Assembly (NCBI GenBank): GCA_910577055.1
Contig: CAJTKX010000001.1
Coordinates: forward strand, 496,001-560,000
DNA length: 64,000 nt
Reading direction: 5' to 3'
Source: an uncultured Christensenella sp.
Lineage (GTDB): Bacteria; Bacillota; Clostridia; Christensenellales; Borkfalkiaceae
The notes beneath the pieces are model-generated. The model ran no database searches, had not been told where the DNA came from, and saw only the letters and a program-made list of their open reading frames with translations. The position numbers and the translations under genes are program-made. Below are positions 48,101 to 56,329 of this stretch, piece after piece (position 1 is the stretch's first letter; every line of letters starts with the position of its first letter).

Positions 48101-51100
48101 ACAGCTTTCGGTGCCCGCCTTAATTGTGTAGTTGCTGCTGCCGACTATATAAGCCGTTGCCGTATGCGGCGCGCCTACGGAAATAACCGTTTGTCCGCCC
48201 TCTACGAAGACAGAAACGCCGCTTTCCAAGAATTTAGCAGTAGCGTAAGGCTTGTAAACCGTGTTAAGGTTATACTCGTATTTTGCAAGGCTGCCGTCCG
48301 AGTTGTTTTCAAGGCTTATGCTGTCCTCGTCGTCCGCCTTTACAAACCACTTGACTTCTACCGCCAAAGGCGTGACGTTAAACTCTACTTCCTTAACCGC
48401 GTTTGACTTAAACGCGAAGTTTTCGGTATCCGTCAAGAATGCTTGCGCCTTGTAGCTGCCTACGTTTTTACCCGTGCCGTTAACGACGACTAAGGGATTT
48501 TCGTCAAGGCTTGTAAACGTCATTGCAACGCCCGTTTCCTCATCGATAAACCCAAGGAACGCCGCCACGGGGGTTTGTTCCTTGCCGTTATATTCGTATG
48601 TGAAGTTCACGCCCGCGGTTTCGGTATCATCCGCGCTTTCGTACCACTTCAAATCCACCTCGAACGGGTTGATTACGAAATAATTTTTCTTGAAGTTAAT
48701 ATCGTAGTTCGCGTTTGCCGCCGTGCCGCTTATAAGATATCTGCCTACCTCTTCGAAGCCGTACGCAAGCCCGCCCGTCGCCCTTGTAAGGGTTACGCCG
48801 AGGTCGGACTTTTCGTGTCCGTCCAAAAGCGCGCTGCCGCTTTCTATCTTCCAAGTAAGGCTCGGCAAATCGCTTTCGAGCGTGCCGAACTGCGCCTTAA
48901 CCTCGTCGATGACAACCGTAATTTCCTTGGGGGTAACCGTAAGGCTGCCCGCAACATAAGAAATTTCGTAATTATCGGAAGAATAACCGCAAGCAAGCAA
49001 GTCGTAGCCGCCTACGTCCGGATATTTAAAGGTTGAGCCGTCCCAAGCCGCGAAGTCGTAAATTTTAAGCCCCGCGTCGTTGTAGCGCTCCGCGTCCGTA
49101 TCGAGGGCGACTTCGCCCGTTAAATCGTCCGCCGTATCGCCGTTTACAAAGCCCTTGAAAATAACGTCGCCTATATCGATAGTCACGCCGCTGCCGTAAA
49201 CTACCGTCAAGGGGTTCACAGCTACCTTCAAATCCGCTTTGGTAATTTCATATACGGGTTTGGTAGTGCCGTCGTCCTCGTCAAGGTCGTATTTAACGCC
49301 GTCCGCGTCCACACGCACCCATAATATTTCGTAATTGCCGGCAATCGCCGCGTTTTGCGCCGCGCCGCTTATTACATATTTACCGACGGTATCGCCGTCC
49401 TCACGCGTAAGCTCTATTTTTAAATCGTCTTGGGGCAGAATACCGTCAACCGCGGTTCCGTCCGCCTTAGCCGCAGCGTACGCATAGGTCAAGTTTGCGG
49501 TTTGACCGTAGGTTGCGGAAGCATCGTTAATTTCCACAACAACCTTTCTTGCAACTATTTTGCCCGTAACTTCGGTTGCCGTGCTGTCGTCAAATAAAAT
49601 TATGTAGTTGCTCCAAAGCTTGCCGTCCGCCGCGGGATAAGTAAAGCTAATGCCGTTTACCGCAACGTTTTCACCTACGCCCGCGCTTGCAAAGTAGCCG
49701 TTGATTATAAGGCTGTCGCAAAGCCTTTGCCATTCCGCAGTTGCGTCCGTTTGATTGATTTTACCGTTTTTGGCAACTATGTTAAAGCCTACGCCGTCAA
49801 CCAAAACGGGTTTTAAGAACTCAGCCGCAAACGTTGCGTCGTAAGTTTTGTCCTTTACGGTATAGCCGCTTATTACAAGCTCTGCGGGCTTAATCTGCGC
49901 GAACGATACCCAACTGTCCGAGGTAAGCTCGTAGTTTTCTGCCGCGTCGCCCGTCAAAATAAAGCCGTTTATTATAACCGTATGCCAACCCACGTTTGCG
50001 TTATCGAACTCTGCGGGCAATTCCGCGTCGGGGTCTATCGCAACGCCAAGATTAGCCAAGTCGCCGTCAAGCACGCCCAAAATTTTCAAATCGTCGGTGG
50101 CGGTTATCGTTGCCGCCGTAGTGCCGTCGTAATACTTATCCTCTGCCTTTATGCCGCCCGTTACGGTAACGTGCAGTTTGTTAATTATCCACTCGAAGTT
50201 CAGCGCCGAAATAGTGCCGTCCGCCCACTCGTAGTTTTTAGTATCGTTTATAGTTACCGTTGCAGTGTACTTACCCGCGTTAGTTGCGGCATATGTGCCA
50301 CCCAATGACATTAAAAGGCTGTTGTATCCGCCAACCGAATAAGTCTGCTCTGCGCCGTTGTAGGTAAGATTTCCGCTTGCCACGGGCTTTACAAGCTGCG
50401 CCTTATGAATGGTGTAAGATTTGTACGTTTGCGCGCCGCCTTTAATTTTGTAGTTGACAGCCGCCGCGCCCGTTAAGCCCGTTAACGAAACGTTATAATT
50501 GCCCGCGTCGATACCAGCGTCGGCGGCGTATATTACGGGGGTAACCTTGTCGTTGCCGATAATTCCGTTAAGGGTCAGCTTGGGATATTGCAATCCGCCC
50601 GTATAGTACAGAACCTCGTCATCCCACTCCGGCTCGACCTCTACTTGCTCGATAATAAGCGTAAACACCTTGTTTGCTACAACCGAGCCGCTGACCTCTG
50701 CCGAGAAGGTATATGTTCCCGCATTTTTAATTTGTTGCACCGCGCTGCCGTTTGCGTCCAAAAGCAAAACGTTTGTAACGGTTGCGCTTGTTGTGTTGTA
50801 ATATGCCTTAACCGAATAAACTTCGCCCGTATAAGGCACGGTATGGCTTGAAGCACTTGTTGTTCCAAGCGAAACGTTGCCCTTTAAATATTCCCAAGTA
50901 AACGCTCCGCTTGCCGTCACGAATAAAACTTCGTCGTTGTTTAACGCAGCAATAAATTCGCCGCTTGTACCGAAGTAATTCGTGGGGTCGTCGGCGCCCA
51001 TATAACTGCCGTAGCCGTTTGTAAATACTATACCGTTATGAACCGATGTTTCTATTTCCAAATAGCAACCCGCAGTCAGTTTGCCTACTATATTTATTTG

Positions 51101-53248
51101 TTGCGATGAAGAGTGCAAGTTTATTTTAGCTTTCGGGTTGCCGCTTATATTCAACGTGCCGTCCCTAAAATATAGGTCGTCTGCGGTATTCACCGCCGAG
51201 TTATTGAATATCTGCCCGCCGGTAAAGGTAAACTCGTGTAGACAATAAATACCGCCGCCCGCGTTCAATGCGTGGTTTTCGGTAATTATACCTCCCGAAA
51301 TTTCGCATATACCGCCATAACCTATAAATATACCGCCGCCTGATGGCGAAGTATTTCCTTTAATCAGTCCGCCCGAAATATTAACAAAGGCTTTATTTGA
51401 CAGCATTGAAACAGTTCTTATACCGCCGCCTTCTCTGCTTGCAGTGTTTCCTATAATCTCGCCGTCAAACATATTAAAGATCGCATAGCCGTTTACATAA
51501 ATACCGCCGCCGTCACCGACGACCGATTCGTGGCCGACTTCGTTACCGATAATGGTTCCGCCGTACATGTTAAAAGTAGTCCATGAATCGTGGTCAATAT
51601 GACCGGTGATATACGCTCCGCCGCCCATCTGAGCTTTATTGGCTTCGGCAGCGGTTGCGCCGCCTATCGTGCCGCCGTAAAAATTGGCTATACTTCCCTC
51701 GTCTGCTCTTATACCGCCGCCGAATGCGCTTGCCGTATTGCCGAAGATTTGTCCGCCGTATATCGAAAAACTAGCTGAAATAATTCCGCGTACTCCGCCG
51801 CCGCGGTCGGATTGGTTGTTTGAAATTACGCCGCCGTTCATTATGAATTCGGCGTTATACGCAACGCCGACTCCGCCGCCGCCGTCCGCAAGTCCTCCCT
51901 CTATAAGGGTTGAAACGTTTTTAGTAATCGTGCCGCCGTCCATTGTAAATACGGGGAATGTGTTAATACTGCCAACAACCAAAACGCCGCCGCCCGCATT
52001 TGTTGAGGTATTGCCCGATATCGTGCCGTTTATCATTTCGAACGTACCCGGGAAAACGTAAGAACCTTTTACAAACACGCCGCCTCCTCCGTAGCAGTTG
52101 CCGTCTTCCACGTCGGTCTGTTTGTGTCTTGTTACGCTGTTATCGCTTATAGTGCCGTTGTACATAATAAACGAGCCGTCAACGTACACACCGCCACCGC
52201 CTTGAATGTTATCGTTGTTCTCCAAGGGCGAGGTAACGGTGTTGCCTTTTATTTCGCCGCCGTACATTTCAAGGTTGCCGTGCATGCGGTCGCTTGAACT
52301 TTGCCCAATGAATACGCCGCCGCCCTTTTCGATTGCGGAGTTGTCGGAAATGATTACACCGTCATATATATTGACGTTACCGAAAGTATAAACGCCGCCG
52401 CCCGCACGTGCAGAGTTGTTGGACAGAGTACCGCCATATAAGTTGAATGTGCTGCCGTTAGTAACATATATTGCGCCGCCACCGCCGGTTATAATGCCGG
52501 AAGTACGGTCCCATATAGCTTTGTTGCCCGATATTTCACCGCCGTTCATTATGAATGTATCGCCGGTCATGTACACACCGCCACCGTTGCTGCTTGCAGT
52601 ATTATTAATTATCAAGCCGCCGTTCATTGTAAACGTTGATTCACTATCGATGTAAATACCGCCGCCGCAGCCGCTTGTGTTGCCGCTTATTTCGCCGCTT
52701 TTCATCGTAAACGTGCCTTTAACATAGACGGTACCGTCGCCGGCATGGTTTGCGCCCGTTAATTTGCCGTTGCCAACGCTATCTTGAAGCTCCAATGCGC
52801 CGTAAACGTAAATAAGGTTACCGTTAGTTTGAATAGTTTGTAAATTTCTGTTGATTATGTGTCCGTTAAGGTCTAAAATAATATCGGCGCCGACGGGGAT
52901 ATTAAGCGAGCCGTTGTAAAAGCCCGTGCCGCTGCCGAACGATGTGGTATAAGTTGCGTCGGGTTGCGCCGTCCAATCATCGGTTAGGGTGAACGTGACT
53001 TGCCCGCCCGTTGATATGCTTTCGTCAACGGCTGCGTTCCACGCTTCCGCTAAGCTTGCGGCAGACTGTGCCGAAATTCCGTTGTCGGTTTGCGACTGTT
53101 CCGAAACGTCAACCGTTTCTCTGCTTTCAGCGTTTGCAACTGAAAAAGGGTTGCTTGCAAAAAGCACTAAGCAACCGAACAGTACCGCGATAAGCGCAAC
53201 TATTAAGCTGATTTTTACTCCTTTGTTCCTATTTCTGTTTTTATACAT
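45122..53248 (-). CDS. Giant surface protein: beta-helix repeats plus MBG/YDG repeats, membrane anchored
   Basis: 2708 residues, the largest gene here. ATG at 53248 follows AGGAGG by 8 bases; an in-frame upstream start (53314) precedes the ribosome site. A basic signal peptide (KISLIVALIAVLFGCLVLFA, cut near VANA) opens it. Residues about 75-740 are right-handed beta-helix repeats of the type GGGVYV...G.I.GNTAS, like autotransporter or Pmp proteins. Residues about 850-2650 carry some fifteen to twenty MBG/YDG-type domains (KYYDGTTAATIT, DKTYDATFAAEF, FTYNGTAYNDG), each 75-90 residues. A membrane helix (VVGVFAAVAAIAIIVIAVLVV) and a short charged tail end it; there is no LPxTG. Adhesin or structural role is likely. 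A 366-base leader and a candidate operator lie upstream. Confidence 0.9.
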   Translation of the reverse strand: MYKNRNRNKGVKISLIVALIAVLFGCLVLFASNPFSVANAESRETVDVSEQSQTDNGISAQSAASLAEAWNAAVDESISTGGQVTFTLTDDWTAQPDATYTTSFGSGTGFYNGSLNIPVGADIILDLNGHIINRNLQTIQTNGNLIYVYGALELQDSVGNGKLTGANHAGDGTVYVKGTFTMKSGEISGNTSGCGGGIYIDSESTFTMNGGLIINNTASSNGGGVYMTGDTFIMNGGEISGNKAIWDRTSGIITGGGGAIYVTNGSTFNLYGGTLSNNSARAGGGVYTFGNVNIYDGVIISDNSAIEKGGGVFIGQSSSDRMHGNLEMYGGEIKGNTVTSPLENNDNIQGGGGVYVDGSFIMYNGTISDNSVTRHKQTDVEDGNCYGGGGVFVKGSYVFPGTFEMINGTISGNTSTNAGGGVLVVGSINTFPVFTMDGGTITKNVSTLIEGGLADGGGGVGVAYNAEFIMNGGVISNNQSDRGGGVRGIISASFSIYGGQIFGNTASAFGGGIRADEGSIANFYGGTIGGATAAEANKAQMGGGAYITGHIDHDSWTTFNMYGGTIIGNEVGHESVVGDGGGIYVNGYAIFNMFDGEIIGNTASREGGGIRTVSMLSNKAFVNISGGLIKGNTSPSGGGIFIGYGGICEISGGIITENHALNAGGGIYCLHEFTFTGGQIFNNSAVNTADDLYFRDGTLNISGNPKAKINLHSSSQQINIVGKLTAGCYLEIETSVHNGIVFTNGYGSYMGADDPTNYFGTSGEFIAALNNDEVLFVTASGAFTWEYLKGNVSLGTTSASSHTVPYTGEVYSVKAYYNTTSATVTNVLLLDANGSAVQQIKNAGTYTFSAEVSGSVVANKVFTLIIEQVEVEPEWDDEVLYYTGGLQYPKLTLNGIIGNDKVTPVIYAADAGIDAGNYNVSLTGLTGAAAVNYKIKGGAQTYKSYTIHKAQLVKPVASGNLTYNGAEQTYSVGGYNSLLMSLGGTYAATNAGKYTATVTINDTKNYEWADGTISALNFEWIINKLHVTVTGGIKAEDKYYDGTTAATITATDDLKILGVLDGDLANLGVAIDPDAELPAEFDNANVGWHTVIINGFILTGDAAENYELTSDSWVSFAQIKPAELVISGYTVKDKTYDATFAAEFLKPVLVDGVGFNIVAKNGKINQTDATAEWQRLCDSLIINGYFASAGVGENVAVNGISFTYPAADGKLWSNYIILFDDSTATEVTGKIVARKVVVEINDASATYGQTANLTYAYAAAKADGTAVDGILPQDDLKIELTREDGDTVGKYVISGAAQNAAIAGNYEILWVRVDADGVKYDLDEDDGTTKPVYEITKADLKVAVNPLTVVYGSGVTIDIGDVIFKGFVNGDTADDLTGEVALDTDAERYNDAGLKIYDFAAWDGSTFKYPDVGGYDLLACGYSSDNYEISYVAGSLTVTPKEITVVIDEVKAQFGTLESDLPSLTWKIESGSALLDGHEKSDLGVTLTRATGGLAYGFEEVGRYLISGTAANANYDINFKKNYFVINPFEVDLKWYESADDTETAGVNFTYEYNGKEQTPVAAFLGFIDEETGVAMTFTSLDENPLVVVNGTGKNVGSYKAQAFLTDTENFAFKSNAVKEVEFNVTPLAVEVKWFVKADDEDSISLENNSDGSLAKYEYNLNTVYKPYATAKFLESGVSVFVEGGQTVISVGAPHTATAYIVGSSNYTIKAGTESCKFIIVKTTPDDLLWYYDGEVHTSGALEIVYDGEAHAPYAVAAGVTFSYQITDASGNKKAAAISAGEYTVTATPVNGNVQLTAEQSAFKFKINPKTVTVQWSSNGLYYNGAKQTPQASFTDAHGNTVILNVTLAGTLPTYGLNVGVYKAQTKLADKNYVLSYVDANGATVNVDENGVLEYEFEILAKAITVKWDFENNEFTYNGTAYNDGLVTPELDNPVNGEEPELTYTLLKDGETVSEIKDAGVYTLRVGLKSGVALNKNYTVVNGNYEIVVNKADLKITAKDLSVKTGDVANFTASFDGFQGDDTAASLGVGTYVSGEEEAAVYAVNFLTSAYDPDAAYTQAGYDIVMKDDISKLEEILCNYDIDFTKGRITLTVNYGDIRVTANLTYDGESHKVQAWYYSLNDGDPANEDYWLPLDVVFYTDDTYTAPLLDGDGNPVTTAKEVGKYYIKLESLPENITVDEAKIKRVYEITVRNIVIHINDITTTYGSLTEDNVEGILEGSWDWDNDPLRRPAAGDDLGITLNLYKQLLKISSSDFDAAGYLKVWTDGDYFIKGEWNAEDFRDKYSVTFVGSMTDDGVNGWGMCYVEKATIIFTAGTDENGYSQLIEDLTVAAAVDKKNSAGEYSYIKLQGNEGATVIVYYGQKYSLDLGDKDLIPEPENEQSWSTVRPTFEQLTAEEIAAGLEKADRHYAINFRIEAANHETYYGQWRVEVLGSTLCIKIVFSDKRFEAVYGGTFDDGVPVPEGKELAAYLYENGYIDTNLSTVSAADFAKLSAKVVTDLSINKLGVGEYDIVFEGAESITNGKYVLTYKKQLSDEDATNVGKFAVMPRTLQVEWGETEFAYSGERQFTAPVIVGWSCNADYASDGTYAFTDDKTGETIQIKVTLTGDFIKVGGHGVELEIVDNDNFTFRSGETVKTTKGVLSITGNITSGDPAEVVVNGGMPAWVVGVFAAVAAIAIIVIAVLVVKNRKRDNGDDDGFYEDADVENM

Positions 53249-53620
53249 ATAGTATACCTCCTCTCTTTCAAGAGATTTATTTAAAACCCCGCTACGCTTG
53301 CGCATATGCGGCATTTAACAAATTTAAAAGGGTGGTTCGGGAGGTATTAAGTTTTATAGAAGTTCACAAATTTTTTTGTTGTACGCAAAAAAATTTTGTG
53401 ATTTTTTGCCGCGCCAAAACGCGGTTATGGGTTGTGTAACCGATTTTATACAGTTCGGGTGCAAAAAGCGGATAAAGGAATATATCCCTTATCCGCCCCG
53501 AACCACATTATTTCGCGTATTATCGCGGAATAACCTAACTTTAAAGACCACGCGCAAACAGTTTTATAGCCGTAAAATTCAAGACGGATATATTCGGTTT
53601 TTTTCGTGGTCGGTAGTTTC

Positions 53621-53649
53621 ATTATAGTTAAATTAAACTTGCTTGTCAA
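53621..53649 (-). promoter_or_regulatory. Promoter of the giant surface-protein gene
   Basis: Minus strand TTGACA, 17 bases, TATAAT: full consensus. The -10 box overlaps a TATAGTTAAA site (53623-53632, plus strand). Confidence 0.85.
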
Positions 53650-53676
53650 CTCATTTTTGAATGTTTTATAGTTAAA
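53623..53676 (+). promoter_or_regulatory. Two TATAGTTAAA sites, candidate XRE operators
   Basis: Identical 10-mers at 53623-53632 and 53667-53676, 44 bases apart. The first covers the -10 box of the giant-gene promoter; the second lies before the XRE gene and may overlap its own -10 region. Two inverted copies follow that gene at 54061 and 54111. Confidence 0.55.
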
Positions 53677-53715
53677 ATTTGGTGTAAAATAAGGATATTG
53701 GGAGGGCAACTGAGT

Positions 53716-54033
53716 ATGGACGTTATAAAAAGGCTTAATTCTATGCGTTTGGAACGCAATATGAGCGTTTATCGCCTTGCCGAGCTTTCGGGGGTGAACC
53801 AAAGTACGCTTGCCAACACGTTTTCCCGCGGTACGGTGCCATCTATACGCCATTTAGAGATGATTTGTGACGCTTTGGGCTGCACTTTGGCGCAGTTTTT
53901 TACCGTTGACGAGACTTTTATGGAGCTTACGCCCCAAGAACAGCTTTTAATGAACAATTACCGCAAATTGCCCGAAACTATCCGTTTTTCCGTTGCAACG
54001 ATTGTAAACACCGTGCCAAGCATTCAAAATTGA
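53716..54033 (+). CDS. XRE-family transcriptional regulator
   Basis: 105 residues. ATG 53716, with GGGAGGG about 9 bases upstream, is preferred to a TTG at 53698. The HTH domain covers residues 1-62 (MSVYRLAELSGVNQSTLANTFSRGTVPSIRHLEMICDALGCTLAQFF), Cro/C1 type. A 40-residue tail (LTPQEQLLMNNYRKLPETIRFSVATIV) is the dimerisation or sensing helix pair often seen in small Firmicute regulators. Transcribed divergently from the giant surface-protein gene. TATAGTTAAA sites lie on both sides of the gene, so control of itself and of the surface protein is a reasonable inference. Confidence 0.85.
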   Translation: MDVIKRLNSMRLERNMSVYRLAELSGVNQSTLANTFSRGTVPSIRHLEMICDALGCTLAQFFTVDETFMELTPQEQLLMNNYRKLPETIRFSVATIVNTVPSIQN

Positions 54034-54060
54034 CGCGTTGACCCCCAATATACTACAATT

Positions 54061-54120
54061 TTTAACTATATTTCATATTATATTAAATTTGAGTTGCGCA
54101 TAGTACATTTTTTAACTATA
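54061..54120 (-). promoter_or_regulatory. Two inverted TATAGTTAAA sites downstream of the XRE gene
   Basis: TTTAACTATA at 54061-54070 and 54111-54120, 50 bases apart, the reverse complement of the two sites upstream of the XRE gene. Confidence 0.45.
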
Positions 54121-54227
54121 TTTTCATTCCCCCGCGGATATGCGGCAACTAAAAAATTTTTAAGTTTTAAGACCACAAACGGGCTTGCGCCGCCCCCGCG
54201 GCGTTCCGCCCCGAACCACTTTGTGTA

Positions 54228-54257
54228 CCGCCCCGCGGCTTTATGCCGCGGGGCGGG
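54228..54257 (+). terminator. Terminator of the XRE gene
   Basis: 12-bp arms CCGCCCCGCGGC / GCCGCGGGGCGG with a 5-base loop, followed by GTTTGTTTT. Confidence 0.7.
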
Positions 54258-54381
54258 TTTGTTTTGTGCGCGCGGCTGCGGTCACTGCGGTGCGGGCGCT
54301 TGCGCAAGGCGCGTACACGGCGCGCGCTTAACGCGCGCACAAAAAAATTTTAAAATTCCGCAAATTATTGCGGTTTATCTA

Positions 54382-54410
54382 TTTACTAATTATATAATTT
54401 AGTGTATAAT
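54382..54410 (+). promoter_or_regulatory. Promoter of the Gx-rnf operon (leaderless start)
   Basis: TTTACT, 17 bases, TATAAT. The first usable ATG (54418) is 7 bases beyond the -10 box, where transcription should start. Confidence 0.7.
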
Positions 54411-54417
54411 GATTTTT

Positions 54418-54969
54418 ATGAGCGCGGGCAAAAACGCCGCAAAGAAAATTGCAGTGCTTGCAATTTTGACGGCTTTGAGTTTAATTACTTTCATAATAGA
54501 AAGTTTATTCCCCCCTTTAATCATTCCCGGGGCTAAAATGGGGCTTGCAAACGTGTTTTCTTTTGCCGCGCTGATAATGTATTCCCCGATAGAGGCGTTT
54601 GCGGTAGTTGCCGTGAGAACGGTTTTCGGCGCAATATATGCGGGCAACTTTTCCGCGGTGCTGTACAGCTTTACGGGCGGCGTAGTGTCTATGGCGGTTT
54701 CTTCCGTGTTGATGTACCTTGCACACCCGCGCGTTTCGGTTATGGCCGTGTCGGTAGCGGCGGCGGTGGCGCATAACATTACGCAAAACATCGTGTTCGT
54801 GTTTTTGAGCGGCTCGTACTTAATGTTTGGCTATATGCCGTATTTGATGTTGCTTGGGGTACTTTCGGGCGCAATAGTCGGCGGGGTGACTATGCTGATT
54901 TTTCGCGGCGTGCCGAAAAGCGCGTTCGAGAAAGTGGTTTTCGAAAGAAAGAAAAAAGTCAATAATTAA
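54418..54969 (+). CDS. Gx transporter family / heptaprenyl diphosphate synthase component I-like membrane protein
   Basis: 183 residues with about five membrane helices. ATG 54418 is chosen because the in-frame ATG at 54409 overlaps the promoter -10 box. Typical stretches: IAVLAILTALSLITFIIESLFPPLIIPGAKMGLANVFSFAALI and AFAVVAVRTVFGAIYAGNFSAVLYSFTGG, with the conserved PGxKxGLANI-type motif. The family (PF07456 as I remember it) occurs beside NusG-II, ApbE and rnf genes in Clostridia and is proposed to transport a small substrate linked to flavin or quinone metabolism. The annotation as synthase subunit is probably historical. First gene before rnfC, 55 bases apart. Confidence 0.85.
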   Translation: MSAGKNAAKKIAVLAILTALSLITFIIESLFPPLIIPGAKMGLANVFSFAALIMYSPIEAFAVVAVRTVFGAIYAGNFSAVLYSFTGGVVSMAVSSVLMYLAHPRVSVMAVSVAAAVAHNITQNIVFVFLSGSYLMFGYMPYLMLLGVLSGAIVGGVTMLIFRGVPKSAFEKVVFERKKKVNN

Positions 54970-55024
54970 TTTAAAAACAATATAAAAACTGAAACGCGCA
55001 TTTGCGTTTTAACGGAGGTTAGTT

Positions 55025-56317
55025 TTGAAGGCAGTAAAAGGAAAGTACTACTTCGGCGGGGTTCACCCCAAGGGTAAAAAAGAGCTGACGGCTGATTTGC
55101 CCATTGAGGTTATGTCCGCGCCCGAGGTCGTTACCGTTTCCACTTCACAATCGCTCGGCAAGCCCGCTATCGTCTGCGTTGCGGTCGGGCAGAAGGTGAA
55201 AGAAGGCGAAGTTGTTGCAAAGGCGGACGGGGCAATTTCTTCCGACGTGTTTGCAAGCGTTGCGGGTACGGTTACGGAAATCAAGGAAGAGCTTGGCGCA
55301 AGCGGCGTAAAGGAAACTTTCGTCGTTATTAAAGCCGACGGCGCGGATAAATTCCGCTTCCCTCCCCTCACTTCCCCCACGGCGGAAGAGATTAAGGCGA
55401 GAATCAGAGATTGCGGAATTGTAGGGCTTGGCGGGGCGGGCTTCCCCACCGCCGTGAAAGTTGCGCCGAAAACGCCGGTGGACACGCTTGTGGTGAACGG
55501 GTGCGAGTGCGAGCCGTATTTGACTTGCGACCATAGGCTTATGGTTGAAAAGACGGACGAAATAGTTCGCGGGGCAAGGTTGCTTGCAACGGCGCTTGGC
55601 GTAAGCAATATTGCAATAGGCATCGAACGAAACAAGCCCGACGCGATTGCCGCGTTCGAGCCGTATGAGGATATTAAGGTTGTTATCCTTGCCAAAAAGT
55701 ATCCGTTGGGCGGCGAAAGACAGCTTGCTTATTCGGTGACGGGACGCAAAATCCCTCAAGGAAAAATACCCGCAGAGTTCGGCGTGGTAGTGCACAACGT
55801 GGGTACTTGCTTTGCGGTGTGCGAGGCAGTTGAACAAGGCAAGCCCTTGTACGAGAAGGTGATAACCGTTTCGGGCACAGCCGTAAAACAGCCGAAAAAC
55901 TTGTTGGTTAGGGTAGGCACTTCCGTAAAAGAAATAGTGGAATATTGCGGCGGCGAAGCCGAGAACCCCAAAAAGGTTGTGCAAGGCGGTCCGATGACGG
56001 GCGTTGCGCTTGCAAACTACGATAATTACACGCACAAGACTACTTCCGGAATATTACTGCTTTCCGCAAAGGAAGCCGCGGCAGACGAACCTACGCCGTG
56101 CTTGAACTGCGGAAAGTGCGCAGACGTGTGCCCGATGCATCTGATGCCGATGAACACTGCGTTTTACTCGGCGGCGGGCGATTTCGAGGCGGCGGAGAAA
56201 TACGGCAACGTTAACGCTTGCATAGAGTGCGGGGCGTGCGAATACATCTGTCCCGCAAAGCGACCGTTAATTCAAGCAATAAGAAAGACGAAGGCTGCGC
56301 TTCGCCAAAAGAATTAA
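55025..56317 (+). CDS. rnfC: Rnf complex subunit C (NADH-binding, Fe-S)
   Basis: 430-residue peripheral subunit where NAD+ is reduced. Start is TTG at 55025, with GGAGG 8 bases before it. N-terminal barrel-sandwich part (KGKYYFGGVHPKGKKEL), then the NADH/FMN Rossmann-like region with GLGGAGFPTAVKV and VNGCECEPYLTCDHRLM, the SLBB part, and two 4Fe-4S motifs at the C-terminus (CLNCGKCADVCPM and CIECGACEYICPAKRP). No long Ala-rich C-terminal extension as in proteobacteria. First structural gene of the canonical clostridial order rnfCDGEAB. Confidence 0.97.
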   Translation: MKAVKGKYYFGGVHPKGKKELTADLPIEVMSAPEVVTVSTSQSLGKPAIVCVAVGQKVKEGEVVAKADGAISSDVFASVAGTVTEIKEELGASGVKETFVVIKADGADKFRFPPLTSPTAEEIKARIRDCGIVGLGGAGFPTAVKVAPKTPVDTLVVNGCECEPYLTCDHRLMVEKTDEIVRGARLLATALGVSNIAIGIERNKPDAIAAFEPYEDIKVVILAKKYPLGGERQLAYSVTGRKIPQGKIPAEFGVVVHNVGTCFAVCEAVEQGKPLYEKVITVSGTAVKQPKNLLVRVGTSVKEIVEYCGGEAENPKKVVQGGPMTGVALANYDNYTHKTTSGILLLSAKEAAADEPTPCLNCGKCADVCPMHLMPMNTAFYSAAGDFEAAEKYGNVNACIECGACEYICPAKRPLIQAIRKTKAALRQKN

Positions 56318-56329
56318 GGAGATTGAAGA

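Larger units (their letters stand above)
53249..53715. other. 467-base divergent regulatory region with long leader and strong hairpin
   Basis: Holds the promoter of the giant gene, a leader of about 366 bases, and the start region of the divergent XRE gene. In the leader, GTTCGGG (53453-53459) pairs with CCCGAAC (53497-53503) and GCGGATAA (53468-53475) with TTATCCGC (53489-53496), a continuous 15-bp stem apart from an 8-base bulge. Nothing in the leader matches a riboswitch I know. A 58-codon frame from 53622 overlaps the -10 box and is probably not translated. Confidence 0.6.
54034..54417. other. 384-base intergenic region, half AT-rich and half very GC-rich
   Basis: First 120 bases are AT-rich and contain two TTTAACTATA sites (54061-54070, 54111-54120). 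From about 54175 to 54345 the sequence becomes strikingly GC-rich with palindromes, including the terminator at 54228-54257 and a GCGCGC / GCGCGC pair near 54321-54338. It contains CGCCCCGAACCAC (54207-54219), also found at 53494-53506. The promoter of the Gx gene ends the region. No gene seen. Confidence 0.5.

Noticed and set aside
46658..48406. Plus-strand open frames (223-250 codons) opposite the giant surface gene
   Set aside because: Shadow frames of a long biased gene; no ribosome sites, promoters or recognisable domains.
45122..53248. Autotransporter or Chlamydia Pmp protein
   Set aside because: The beta-helix repeats are similar in style, but there is no outer-membrane barrel domain; a single helix and charged tail end the protein, as expected for a Gram-positive-type cell.
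53446..53622. 58-codon leader peptide before the giant gene
   Set aside because: Its ATG overlaps the promoter -10 box, so it would not be in the transcript from that promoter, and no ribosome site exists.
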